From CAZUXY01 sp964624235 (GTDB taxonomy: Bacteria > Spirochaetota > UBA4802 > UBA5368), in the NCBI GenBank assembly GCA_964624235.1, contig CAZUXY010000024.1, forward strand, positions 1 to 64,000: a stretch of DNA of 64,000 bases, given 5' to 3'. This document shows positions 52,666 to 60,195 of this stretch, in pieces; the first letter of the stretch is position 1, and the number at the start of each line of letters is the position of its first letter. The notes under the pieces are model-generated. The model had not been told where the DNA came from. It ran no database searches and saw only the letters and a list, made by a program, of their open reading frames with translations. The position numbers were made by a program, and so were the translations under genes.

Positions 52666-52735
52666 TATCACCCCCTGCCTCACCGAGGGTGATAGTATGC
52701 TTGACTGCAATTGAATCCAGTGCTTAGTATATCAC
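52666..52735 (+). promoter_or_regulatory. Promoter and repeated TATATCAC sites before the cytochrome operon
   Basis: A dyad TATCACCC (52666-52673) / GGGTGATA (52687-52694) lies just before a likely promoter, TTGACT (52701-52706), 18 bp, TAGTAT (52725-52730). A third copy, AGTATATCAC, covers that -10 and ends at 52735. Three copies of one half-site, one on the -10, suggest a regulator-binding array. The rhodanese gene starts about 285 nt later, with no gene in the leader. Confidence 0.45.
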
Positions 52736-53023
52736 AGATACGGCGGTTATACAGAAAACTGAATCGAATGGAGAGTGCTGCCGTGAGAAAAAACCGCACG
52801 TATTATTGCCGGCGGAAAATCATGGATTGAACGGTAAAAACAATATGTACGCCGATACCGGATACGTCGTGATACTCCAGGGACCGGGGAACGTTCATAC
52901 CGCCGTGAAAAGTGGGCAGGTCATCAGACTTGGTCATGGCGCTTATACATCAGCCGCGGGTTTGAGGTTGCGTACATGAAGAAACAATATGTAACCGACG
53001 CTCCGGGAGCGGGGCGGGGGCGA

Positions 53024-53392
53024 ATGAAGAGGATACCGGCATTTGTTCCCCTGTTGATCATCACCGCCTGCTCGGGGGCGGTACATATATCGCCCGGGGA
53101 ATTGAAAACGGCAATGGAGGGGGGAAAAGCCGTGCTGGTGGATATCCGCTCGCCCGACAAATACGCCGACGGACATATAAAAGGTTCCATTAATATTGAC
53201 TATCACCCCGCCACGTTCCTCAGGGAAATGGCGCGTTTTGAAAAGGAAAGAGAAATAATCCTATACTGCGGTACCGGTCTCAAGACCGGCAATGCCGCCG
53301 GAGAGTTGTCGAGGCGGGGTTATAAAAATTTACGTATACTGACGGACGGGTTCGTCGGTTGGGAAAAAGCTGGGCTGCCGGTGGTGAAGTGA
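53024..53392 (+). CDS. Rhodanese-domain lipoprotein
   Basis: A 122-residue protein. MKRIPAFVPLLIITACSG gives a lipoprotein signal with Cys16. The rest is one rhodanese domain: VDIRSPDKYADGHIKGSINIDY (the CH2A-like strand) and the active loop YCGTGLKTGNAA, where the catalytic cysteine sits at the start of C-G-T-G-L-K. Rhodaneses carry sulfane sulphur as a persulphide. It precedes the octahaem cytochrome and its membrane partner by 49 bp, and being periplasmic it could supply or accept sulphur for the cytochrome. I chose ATG 53024 (GGGGG before it) rather than an upstream ATG at 52976 because the signal then starts properly. Confidence 0.8.
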   Translation: MKRIPAFVPLLIITACSGAVHISPGELKTAMEGGKAVLVDIRSPDKYADGHIKGSINIDYHPATFLREMARFEKEREIILYCGTGLKTGNAAGELSRRGYKNLRILTDGFVGWEKAGLPVVK

Positions 53393-53441
53393 ACCGCTGA
53401 ATCCATCCGGAAAGAATGTATATGATATTCCGGAGGTAGAT

Positions 53442-55091
53442 ATGCACAGATCGAAATGGCTGTGGGCGGCCCTGCTGCCTGCCGTCCTGGCGGCAGGTGC
53501 GATTTTAGCGAAGAGTACCGCCGATCATTCGAAGTTTCCCGAACTCGTGCGTTTTTTCCAGACGCCGGAAGAAGTGACAATTACCTGTCTCAGATGCCAT
53601 AACAACGCCGGTGTGGAAATAATGCGCACCAACCACTGGCTGTGGGCCCGTAAAACCGACAGGATGCCGGGCAAAAAGGGCGTCATGGTGGAGGTGGGAA
53701 AGAAAAACATCATAAACAATTTCTGTATTGCCCTGGTATCCAATGAGCCCAGGTGTACCAGCTGTCATATCGGCTACGGCTGGAAGGACGGCTCATTCGA
53801 TTTCAAAAACCAGACCAAAATAGACTGTCTGGTCTGTCATGATACCACCGGCACCTACGAGAAATTTCCTACGGGAGCGGGATACCCCGCCGAGGTCGAC
53901 AAGGTGTTCCCCGAAAACAAAAAACTGTATAAGCGGCCGGATTACTCCATGGTGGCGCAAAAAGTGGGCAGGCCTTCAAGAAAAAACTGCGGGAGCTGCC
54001 ATTTTTACGGCGGCGGCGGTAACGCGGTGAAGCACGGGGCACTGGACAAGTCCCTTATGAATCCCGGCAAAAACCTGGATGTCCATATGTCGAAAGACGG
54101 CGGCAACATGGTGTGTATCGACTGCCACGTAACCGACCGGCACGACATCAAAGGCCAGCTCTTCTCGGTATCGGTCGAGAATAAAGACCGCCTGAGCTGC
54201 GAGCGCTGTCACACCCGGTGGCCCCATACCCAGAACCTTTTTGTGGAAAATCATCCCGACCGCACCTATGATATATTCCAGAACAGGCTCTATAAGAGGG
54301 AAAAGCCCAGGGATGATTTTATACACCGGATGCTGGACAAACATACAGAAAGGATAGCCTGCCAGACCTGCCATATAAAATTTTACTCCACGCAGTACAA
54401 GACCAAGGTGTGGTGGGACTGGTCCAAAGCGGGGCAGAAGAATGAGACGGGCAAGCCCAGGGTGATAAAGGACAGCGAGGGTGACCCGACATACGATGGC
54501 AAAAAGGGTGAGTTTAAAATGGTGAAAAACGCGGCCCCTGATTATTTCTGGTTCGACGGCACCGTGGGGCATGTGCTGGCGGGGGATAAAATCGACCCTG
54601 ATAAAAAGCCGGTGAAACTGAACTGGATATCCGGCGAATGCGGCGCTCCCGACGCGAAGATATGGCCCTTCAAGATCATGCGGGGCAGGCAGCTGTATGA
54701 TCCCGCGAATAAAACCATGATAATTCCCAAGCTTTTCGGCCCGAAGGGAAGCGGTGCGTACTGGAGCGACTGGGACTGGGGAAAAGCGGCGGACGCCGGG
54801 ATGAAAGCGGCGGGGATCGCTTACAGCGGTAAGTATGAATGGATAGAGACCGAAATGTTCTGGCCCCTGACCCATCTGGTCACGCCCAAAGAAAAAGCGA
54901 TGGGCTGTGACGACTGCCATTCCAGAAAAAGCAGGCTGACCGGGCTTACGGCGTGCTGGATCCCGGGCAGGGACCGCAGTCTGCTCCTGGATATACTGGG
55001 CTGGCTTATGGTGGCAGGGTGTTTCGCCGGGGTGGCGGTCCACGGGGTGATGCGCTATAGGGCCGCCGGGAAAAAGGAGGACCTGTCATGA
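53442..55091 (+). CDS. Octahaem cytochrome c, tetrathionate reductase (OTR)-like
   Basis: A 549-residue periplasmic cytochrome with eight C-x-x-C-H haem sites at 49-53, 105-109, 129-133, 183-187, 225-229, 253-257, 307-311 and 489-493. The N-terminus has a Sec-type signal or anchor (about 6-24) and a C-terminal transmembrane helix (about 513-538). The sequence around haem 4, with GRPSRKNCGSCH and GGGGNAVKHGALD, is the signature I know from octahaem tetrathionate reductases, which reduce tetrathionate and can also act on nitrite or hydroxylamine. The C-terminal helix suggests membrane anchoring. It is co-transcribed with the rhodanese and overlaps the cytochrome b gene by 4 bp. Confidence 0.9.
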   Translation: MHRSKWLWAALLPAVLAAGAILAKSTADHSKFPELVRFFQTPEEVTITCLRCHNNAGVEIMRTNHWLWARKTDRMPGKKGVMVEVGKKNIINNFCIALVSNEPRCTSCHIGYGWKDGSFDFKNQTKIDCLVCHDTTGTYEKFPTGAGYPAEVDKVFPENKKLYKRPDYSMVAQKVGRPSRKNCGSCHFYGGGGNAVKHGALDKSLMNPGKNLDVHMSKDGGNMVCIDCHVTDRHDIKGQLFSVSVENKDRLSCERCHTRWPHTQNLFVENHPDRTYDIFQNRLYKREKPRDDFIHRMLDKHTERIACQTCHIKFYSTQYKTKVWWDWSKAGQKNETGKPRVIKDSEGDPTYDGKKGEFKMVKNAAPDYFWFDGTVGHVLAGDKIDPDKKPVKLNWISGECGAPDAKIWPFKIMRGRQLYDPANKTMIIPKLFGPKGSGAYWSDWDWGKAADAGMKAAGIAYSGKYEWIETEMFWPLTHLVTPKEKAMGCDDCHSRKSRLTGLTACWIPGRDRSLLLDILGWLMVAGCFAGVAVHGVMRYRAAGKKEDLS

Positions 55092-55696
55092 TACGGAAAG
55101 TTTATATGTATAAAAGGTTCGAGCGGTTCTGGCACTGGGCCCAGGCCCTGCTGATCTTCTTCCTGGCGCTTACAGGCTTCGAGGTTCACGGCTCCTATCG
55201 TCTGTTCGGTTACAAGTGGGCGGTGGTGCTGCATAACCATGCCGCGTGGAGTCTTATCATCCTCATCGCCTTCGCCATATTCTGGCACTTCACTACCGGG
55301 GAGTGGCGCCAGTACGTGCCGACCACGGATAAACTCAGGGAGATGATGGTATATTACATCTCGGGGATTTTTCGTAACGAGAGAAAACCCGTGGGTAAAT
55401 CCGAAAAGGTAAAGCTCAATCCCCTGCAGAGGCTCACCTACACCGGGTACAAGGTAGTGATCGTTCCGGTCATGGTGCTTACCGGCCTCGTGTATTATTT
55501 TGTCGCACACGGCGACATGCACCTGCATACGGTACGGAACATTGCCGTACTCCATACCCTGGGCGCGTTCGCCCTCATCGCCTTCACTATTATCCATGTG
55601 TACATGACCACGACGGGACATTCGGTTTTTAGTCACATCAGGGCCATGATCACCGGCTGGGATGAGGTTGAAGAAGAGGACATAGAAAAGTCATGA
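55088..55696 (+). CDS. Membrane cytochrome b (thiosulphate-reductase-type)
   Basis: A 202-residue protein of about four or five membrane helices with the usual haem-ligating histidines: FERFWHWAQALLIFFLALTGF in helix 1, VLHNHAAWS in helix 2, and HTLGAFALIAFTIIHVYMTTTGH in the last. This is the b-type cytochrome family that oxidises menaquinol for formate, thiosulphate or hydrogen enzymes. It starts in an ATGA overlap with the OTR-like gene, so it is translationally coupled and very probably passes electrons to it. It has no signal of its own. The pair makes a quinol-to-periplasm respiratory module. Confidence 0.85.
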   Translation: MIRKVYMYKRFERFWHWAQALLIFFLALTGFEVHGSYRLFGYKWAVVLHNHAAWSLIILIAFAIFWHFTTGEWRQYVPTTDKLREMMVYYISGIFRNERKPVGKSEKVKLNPLQRLTYTGYKVVIVPVMVLTGLVYYFVAHGDMHLHTVRNIAVLHTLGAFALIAFTIIHVYMTTTGHSVFSHIRAMITGWDEVEEEDIEKS

Positions 55697-55744
55697 AGGA
55701 CGTTCCAGGTTCATCCGCTGTCGGGCCGGTGGTTACTGCCGGCC

Positions 55745-55763
55745 CCGCTGATTTTCTCAGCGG
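55745..55763 (+). terminator. Short hairpin after the cytochrome b gene
   Basis: CCGCTG (55745-55750) and CAGCGG (55758-55763) pair around ATTTTCT, followed by CTTGTGT. It is a weak terminator candidate between the cytochrome b gene and the next one. Confidence 0.35.
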
Positions 55764-55796
55764 CTTGTGTAGAAGATTCTGTTTCAGGCAGCCCTG

Positions 55797-56252
55797 ATGC
55801 GATCCATATCGATAGCATTATTGACGGTGGCGGTATGCATGGTGCTGATCTTTCAGACTTACGCCCAGATGAAAAGATCAGAAAAAACCGGGAGGATATA
55901 CGCCGGGCCTGAGCACGTCGCGGATACGCCACCCCAGGGGGACCCGGAACGAAAGGCCATAATGGACGTGCTGCGCAGGGGATGGAAAGGTATGGATGTG
56001 GTGTTCGTGGTCAGCTGCCTGAAGGTGCATAAGGGATGGGCATGGGTCCATGTATTGCCGCAAACGCGTGACGGCCTGAGCAGATACGAGGACCTTTCGG
56101 GGCTGCTGCGGAAACTGAACGGCCTGTGGGAACTGGTGGAAACAGCTCCGGGCGAATGCGCGGATAACCCGGACTGCACGGATCCCCGTAGTTATTTCAG
56201 GAAGCTCAGAATAAAGTATCCCGACGTGCCCGCTGAAATATTCCCTTACTGA
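55797..56252 (+). CDS. Exported small protein of unknown function
   Basis: A 151-residue protein with an N-terminal hydrophobic signal (about residues 1-23) and a soluble rest. The stretch DPERKAIMDVLRRGW followed by VVFVVSCLKVHKGWAWVHVLPQT looks like a conserved fold of exported or periplasmic hypothetical proteins. The C-terminus has CADNPDCTDPRSYFRKLRIKYPDVPAEIFPY, with two cysteines close together that could be disulphide-bonded. It follows the cytochrome operon by about 100 bp and a weak hairpin, so it may be a separate gene. The RBS is weak and the start is moderately supported. Confidence 0.55.
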   Translation: MRSISIALLTVAVCMVLIFQTYAQMKRSEKTGRIYAGPEHVADTPPQGDPERKAIMDVLRRGWKGMDVVFVVSCLKVHKGWAWVHVLPQTRDGLSRYEDLSGLLRKLNGLWELVETAPGECADNPDCTDPRSYFRKLRIKYPDVPAEIFPY

Positions 56253-56263
56253 AAAATGCCGGG

Positions 56264-56398
56264 ATCAACCCGCGGAAAATCCCCCTGCGACAGCCTGTAC
56301 GCCGGAACCGATGACCACCAGGGCCGGTTTTGTGATATCAATCACCCGTTCCGTGTTACCGGCAAATACCGTGAGAATCGCATTTTCCGCGGGTTGAT
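56264..56398. repeat. Perfect 17-bp inverted repeat spanning 135 bp
   Basis: ATCAACCCGCGGAAAAT at 56264-56280 is exactly complementary to the sequence at 56382-56398, with 101 bp between. The arms contain a CCGCGG core. Such distant perfect arms may be the ends of a small element or a recombined segment. Between them the minus strand carries the C-terminal part of an 84-residue frame ending AGFSAG-like with KPALVVIGSGV, faintly recalling the C-terminus of a tetrapyrrole methylase. Confidence 0.5.
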
Positions 56399-56519
56399 GA
56401 CGGTATCCGTGTAACCCTTTCTTTATTACGCGGAGCGATGTGACGCCGCGGTGTCCGCATTGTGCCTGCAGGTTCGGGACCGCGTGAGTCGGTCTTTCTC
56501 CATTAAATCCGATGAGCAA
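56265..56519 (-). pseudogene. Possible fragment of a tetrapyrrole methylase C-terminus
   Basis: An 84-codon frame from TTG 56519 ends with AENAILTVFAGNTERV and TKPALVVIGSGVQAVAGG. The last part weakly resembles the closing P-A-L-V-V-V-G-E-V-V strand of uroporphyrinogen-III C-methyltransferase-type proteins; the substrate-binding GGGD/E and other motifs are absent. It has no ribosome-binding site, and both ends fall on the inverted repeat arms. I treat it as a dubious remnant or chance frame. Confidence 0.2.
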
Positions 56520-56522
56520 ATT

Positions 56523-56581
56523 AATGTTGACAATGTAAACATTTCCCTTACCCTGGCATTAATGTTAACATTGTAAACATT
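56523..56581. promoter_or_regulatory. Two tandem 21-bp palindromic operators
   Basis: Two near-identical palindromes, 56523-56543 and 56561-56581, have centres 38 bp apart. Each has the arms AATGTTNACA and TGTNAACATT around one central base, with only one mismatched pair. A TATAAG (56581-56586) follows the second, so a regulator bound here would control the VOC gene at 56632. The repressor or activator is unknown; a TetR- or AraC-like protein is likely from the symmetry. Partial copies of the half-site occur at 57151-57160 and 59035-59043. Confidence 0.6.
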
Positions 56582-56631
56582 ATAAGGGAAGCATTACCCG
56601 TGACCAAAGGGTCCGGGGAGGAGGGGATGCC

Positions 56632-57027
56632 ATGGACCATATCCATCATGTACACATCTTCGCATCGGACATTAAACGAAGTATCAGTTTCTACCAGGAT
56701 GCCTTCGGCGGCAGGATTGTCCTTGATGTAGAAGTGGCAGGCGCGCGGAATGTTTTCATGCGCATCGGCAGCGGCCGCATGCATTTCTACGATCAGCCCC
56801 CGAAGTATTCAGGGCGCGGGAGCATCCACCATTTCGGTATTCAGACCCATGACCTCGAAGGAGGGGTAAAGCGCCTCACGGATATGGGCGTCCATTTCAC
56901 CAGGGGGATCACTGACGGGGGGTTCTGGAAATATATCATGGTTCCCGCGCCGGATGATATACTGGTGGAGTACTTCGAGGTCGACAAATCTAAGATACCG
57001 GCGGAATATGCGGATTTCTTCGAGTAG
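56632..57027 (+). CDS. VOC (glyoxalase/bleomycin-type) domain protein
   Basis: A 131-residue single vicinal oxygen chelate protein. The first beta-alpha unit starts IHHVHIFASDIKRSISFYQDAFGG, giving an N-terminal metal histidine; the second has IHHFGIQTHDLEGGVKRL with the next histidine pair; and DDILVEYFEV ends with the glutamate ligand. VOC proteins bind a divalent metal and act as dioxygenases, isomerases or binding proteins. The ATG at 56632 follows GGGGAGGAGGGG. It sits directly downstream of two strong operators, so it is inducible or repressible. The substrate is unknown. Confidence 0.8.
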   Translation: MDHIHHVHIFASDIKRSISFYQDAFGGRIVLDVEVAGARNVFMRIGSGRMHFYDQPPKYSGRGSIHHFGIQTHDLEGGVKRLTDMGVHFTRGITDGGFWKYIMVPAPDDILVEYFEVDKSKIPAEYADFFE

Positions 57028-57308
57028 GCTGCCTTGACGCCGCATTCCCCCTGCCGCCTTTTGATGCAGCCGGCGCGTCCCGGACGGCGCATATCATCTG
57101 GCGGCGGTCATGAACTTTTTTTATTTGCGTTTTTTTATCTCCAGGCGGGTATGTTTACATGGCGGAATCAGAAGGGGCGGGGGCTGGATCCCCCGTGGAA
57201 TAGATTGATGCGTACACCGGGCTTTTCCTTTATCGCGGAACCCCCTCCGGCATCAGCCGCCGGGCCGTAAGGAACACTCAGGTCATCTTTTAATACATCG
57301 AGGTTTGA
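57028..57308. other. Leader region before the first AraC gene
   Basis: No gene. ATGTTTACAT (57151-57160) matches the half-site of the operators at 56523-56581, which could mean the same regulator acts here. Otherwise nothing recognised. Confidence 0.35.
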
Positions 57309-58124
57309 ATGCTGCTGAAAATGTTCAGTCCTTCGGGTTTGCTCGCGCCCCATGTCGCGTCGTACCTGGTGTTCGAGGACGACGGCGGACTGAAAAATCT
57401 GCCGATGAATATCGTTCCCAGCGGGGTGCCCGAGATCGCGGTCCACTACGGTGATCCCTGTGACAGCCACCTTAATTATCCCGGCGAGGTTAAAAGGGGC
57501 TACATTTACGGCCCCCATAACAGGCCCGGTTATTTCATGGCACGGGGCATGATAAAATGCATGTGCGTTTTGTTCAAGCCGTACGGGGCATTCCGGGTTT
57601 TCGGGCATCCCCAGGTCGAAATGCGGAACCATGCGGTGAATCTTGATGATTTATGCGGGCGGGACGGGGGTGATATAACAGAGCGGATAACGCTGGCGGG
57701 GACTCCTGAGGAGAAAGCGGCGGTTATGGATTCCTTCCTTCTTCGTCAGCACAAAAAGGCGAAGGAACGGCCGGTTTATATCGACGGTGCACTGGAACTT
57801 ATTCTTGAATCAAAGGGCTCAATAAAGATCAGGGAGGTCTGCAACCGGCTGGAAGTGAACATAAAGACGCTGGAGCGGCGGTTCAAGAACTCCCTGGGGC
57901 TCACGCCGAAGGAATTCGCGGCGATTGTACGCGTCAACCATGCCTATCGCCTCATGAAAACAGGGTCCCGCGGGGACATTCAGGACATCGTGTTCGAGTG
58001 CGGATACTATGACCAGGCCCATCTGATAAACGATTTCCGGCAGCTTACCTGTTTTACACCCGAGATGCTCTGGAAGAAAACCGACGGTCATGTGATCTGT
58101 CTGAACCGTATGTATACGTACTGA
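57309..58124 (+). CDS. AraC-type regulator with DUF6597-like N-terminus (paralogue 1)
   Basis: A 271-residue regulator. The N-terminal 145 residues match the DUF6597 sensor: SGLLAPHVASYLVFEDDGG, IVPSGVPEIAVHYGD and CVLFKPYGAFRVFG. The C-terminal domain has the two AraC helices: IREVCNRLEVNIKTLERRFKN and IVFECGYYDQAHLINDFRQ. It binds DNA, presumably in response to a small molecule. GAGG precedes ATG 57309. The next gene, 36 bp downstream, is a paralogue; with the regulator at 59295 they form a run of three AraC-type genes. Confidence 0.85.
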   Translation: MLLKMFSPSGLLAPHVASYLVFEDDGGLKNLPMNIVPSGVPEIAVHYGDPCDSHLNYPGEVKRGYIYGPHNRPGYFMARGMIKCMCVLFKPYGAFRVFGHPQVEMRNHAVNLDDLCGRDGGDITERITLAGTPEEKAAVMDSFLLRQHKKAKERPVYIDGALELILESKGSIKIREVCNRLEVNIKTLERRFKNSLGLTPKEFAAIVRVNHAYRLMKTGSRGDIQDIVFECGYYDQAHLINDFRQLTCFTPEMLWKKTDGHVICLNRMYTY

Positions 58125-58160
58125 ACAGCGATGATCTTACCATATTAAAAGGGGATAACC

Positions 58161-58985
58161 GTGTTCTGCCGGGAATACAATCCGTCACCGCCGCTCTCTC
58201 CTTATATTAAATCCTTCATCCTCATCGAGGACGAGGAAGGCGCCTTACGGGACCAGACCATGAACGTCTACCCCAGCGGCCACCTCGAAATGATCATCTC
58301 ATTCGGTGACAGGGTCATCTTCACATCGGACAACTATCTCCTGAAAAGCGCCGCCGGTTACCTGCAGGGCCAGATCCTCGAACCGGTGAATTACCGCAGT
58401 CTGGGAAAATTATACATCCTTTCCATTATCTTCAGGCCTTACGGCATCTATCGTTTCCTGGACATTCCCCAGATGGAATTCAACGGCAGAAGGATAGACC
58501 TGGGGTTGATCATGGGACATGAAGGCAGGGAGTTGATAGACCGACTGTGCGACGAGCCCTCGCGGAACGGTAAGGTCGCCCTGGCCGATCGCTTCTTCCG
58601 CGCCCTCCTGATGAAGAAACCCGTCAGGTCGCCCTGTATCGCGCGGGCGTCCTCTTTCATCGACCGCTTTCAGGGCGATATCAGCCTCGGCGGTATCTGT
58701 GATTGTCTTAACGTCAATATCAAGACCCTCGAAAGGGACTTTCGGCGTATCGTGGGGATAATGCCGAAGGAACTCTCCCGCATCCTGCGCTTCAACAGGG
58801 CGTTCAACGCGATAAACTCCGGCGAGTACCGCGACCTCCATGACCTGGTCTTCGAATGCGGGTACTACGACCAGGCACATTTCATCAATGAATTCAAGCG
58901 CTTCACCTCTCTTACCCCCTCCGCCTTCATCAACAAGCGGAAGGAAAGCGTTGAACGTTCCTTCCGCGAGGTGGTGAAGATTTAA
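58161..58985 (+). CDS. AraC-type regulator with DUF6597-like N-terminus (paralogue 2)
   Basis: A 274-residue regulator that mirrors the preceding gene: SPPLSPYIKSFILIEDEEG, PSGHLEMIISFGD and SIIFRPYGIYRFL in the sensor part, and NVNIKTLERDFRRIVG and VFECGYYDQAHFINEFKR in the DNA-binding part. It starts at GTG 58161 after GGGGATAACC. The two genes are probably a tandem duplication (the HTH is more alike than the sensor), so they may read different effectors at overlapping targets. The sensor halves share the same order of motifs. Confidence 0.85.
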   Translation: MFCREYNPSPPLSPYIKSFILIEDEEGALRDQTMNVYPSGHLEMIISFGDRVIFTSDNYLLKSAAGYLQGQILEPVNYRSLGKLYILSIIFRPYGIYRFLDIPQMEFNGRRIDLGLIMGHEGRELIDRLCDEPSRNGKVALADRFFRALLMKKPVRSPCIARASSFIDRFQGDISLGGICDCLNVNIKTLERDFRRIVGIMPKELSRILRFNRAFNAINSGEYRDLHDLVFECGYYDQAHFINEFKRFTSLTPSAFINKRKESVERSFREVVKI

Positions 58986-59294
58986 GCCGGCGCTCCGCCG
59001 TACCTTCCTTCTCCTGCCCGTGTCAATTTTTTGTATGTAAACAGCGGATGTCGATTTTTTCCAATACGGACGGGCCTTTCTTCATTATGATCATGGTGAA
59101 ACGGTGTGCCATTCGGAGTTATGCTTCCGGTGGCACCGACATGTGGTCGGTATATCATCGCGGGTGCATCCTTTGCCCGCAGGCGGCGGTCTTGTGTTAA
59201 CTGTAACAAAAGCGGAGGGAAGGTAGCTGTTTCAGCAGGTGAAGGGTGGGACGGCAAAAAATCACCTGTCGTTTCCCGGATTATGGGAAGACCG

Positions 59295-60152
59295 ATGAAA
59301 TACGGAAATAGAAACGGCACAGTAATTTCTCGTGGCAAGGGAGTCACCAGGGTCCTGGAATGGACCGGCGCGTTCTCACGCTGCGATACACCGGAAGAGG
59401 TATGCCGGGCGTCCCTTGCCACGGCACTTGAAGCGGTCGGAGGGGGTGAGGGGGCCCTTTTCCTCGAAGGAGAAATGGGCGGTAAACCGGTCCCCGCCGC
59501 GACTAGCGCCGGGTACAGGGACGAACGCGCGGTGCGCACTCTAGTCCAGAAACTGCTGGGGAAGACAGAGAGCGGAGTTCATGCCGACGGGAATCCCTTA
59601 GAAAAATCCCGTCCTTCTGGTAATTCCGCCTTCATCGCCTTGCCCTTCGGCACCGGCCGTCAGGTCGCGGGTGTGCTGATTATACAGAAGGAATACGACC
59701 GATGGCCCGCCGACTGGTCTGTGCCGTTACTGCTTACCACCCTTATGGACCATGCGGCGCTGGCCATGGAAAACATACTGTTGCGCCGGCGACTGAAGAG
59801 AGGTAAAGAACGAACACTAGGCACGGGTGATAATGTCCATATCGATAAGGTGATACGGTTTCTCAACGAGCACTACGGGCGCGCCATAGGCCGGGAAGAG
59901 ACGGCCACCCAGACGGGGCTCTCCCCCGATTACCTGGGAAAACTCTTCAGGGAAAGCACGGGTGTTACCATGGCCGAGTATCTGAACCGGGTCAGGGTCG
60001 GGCGGTCGGCGGTCATGTTGAAGCGGACCCGGCGCGATGTCGCGGAAGTGGCCCGTACGGTCGGGTTTAAGAGTGTCCGCACCTTTTTCCGGGTATTCCG
60101 CCGGATCATGGGAGTGAGCCCGGGCAGGTTCAGGGATGGTAAGAATGCGTGA
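59295..60152 (+). CDS. GAF-AraC transcriptional regulator
   Basis: A 285-residue regulator. Residues about 15-185 form a GAF domain (RVLEWTGAFSRCDTPEEVCRA start; FIALPFGTGRQVAGVLIIQKE; LMDHAALAMENILLRRRL end). A short linker leads to an AraC HTH with IGREETATQTGLSPDYLGKLF and the second motif VAEVARTVGFKSVRTFFRVFRR, followed by the usual G-x-S-P ending. It may sense a ligand or a redox/nitric-oxide signal through GAF. I start at ATG 59295 because GGGAAG lies 5 nt before it; an ATG at 59283 is possible. ATGTAAACA (59035-59043) lies upstream, alike the operators before the VOC gene. Confidence 0.8.
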   Translation: MKYGNRNGTVISRGKGVTRVLEWTGAFSRCDTPEEVCRASLATALEAVGGGEGALFLEGEMGGKPVPAATSAGYRDERAVRTLVQKLLGKTESGVHADGNPLEKSRPSGNSAFIALPFGTGRQVAGVLIIQKEYDRWPADWSVPLLLTTLMDHAALAMENILLRRRLKRGKERTLGTGDNVHIDKVIRFLNEHYGRAIGREETATQTGLSPDYLGKLFRESTGVTMAEYLNRVRVGRSAVMLKRTRRDVAEVARTVGFKSVRTFFRVFRRIMGVSPGRFRDGKNA

Positions 60153-60195
60153 ACCGGTGATTTTTATACCCACGGTATGGCAAAAGGAGGCTGTC

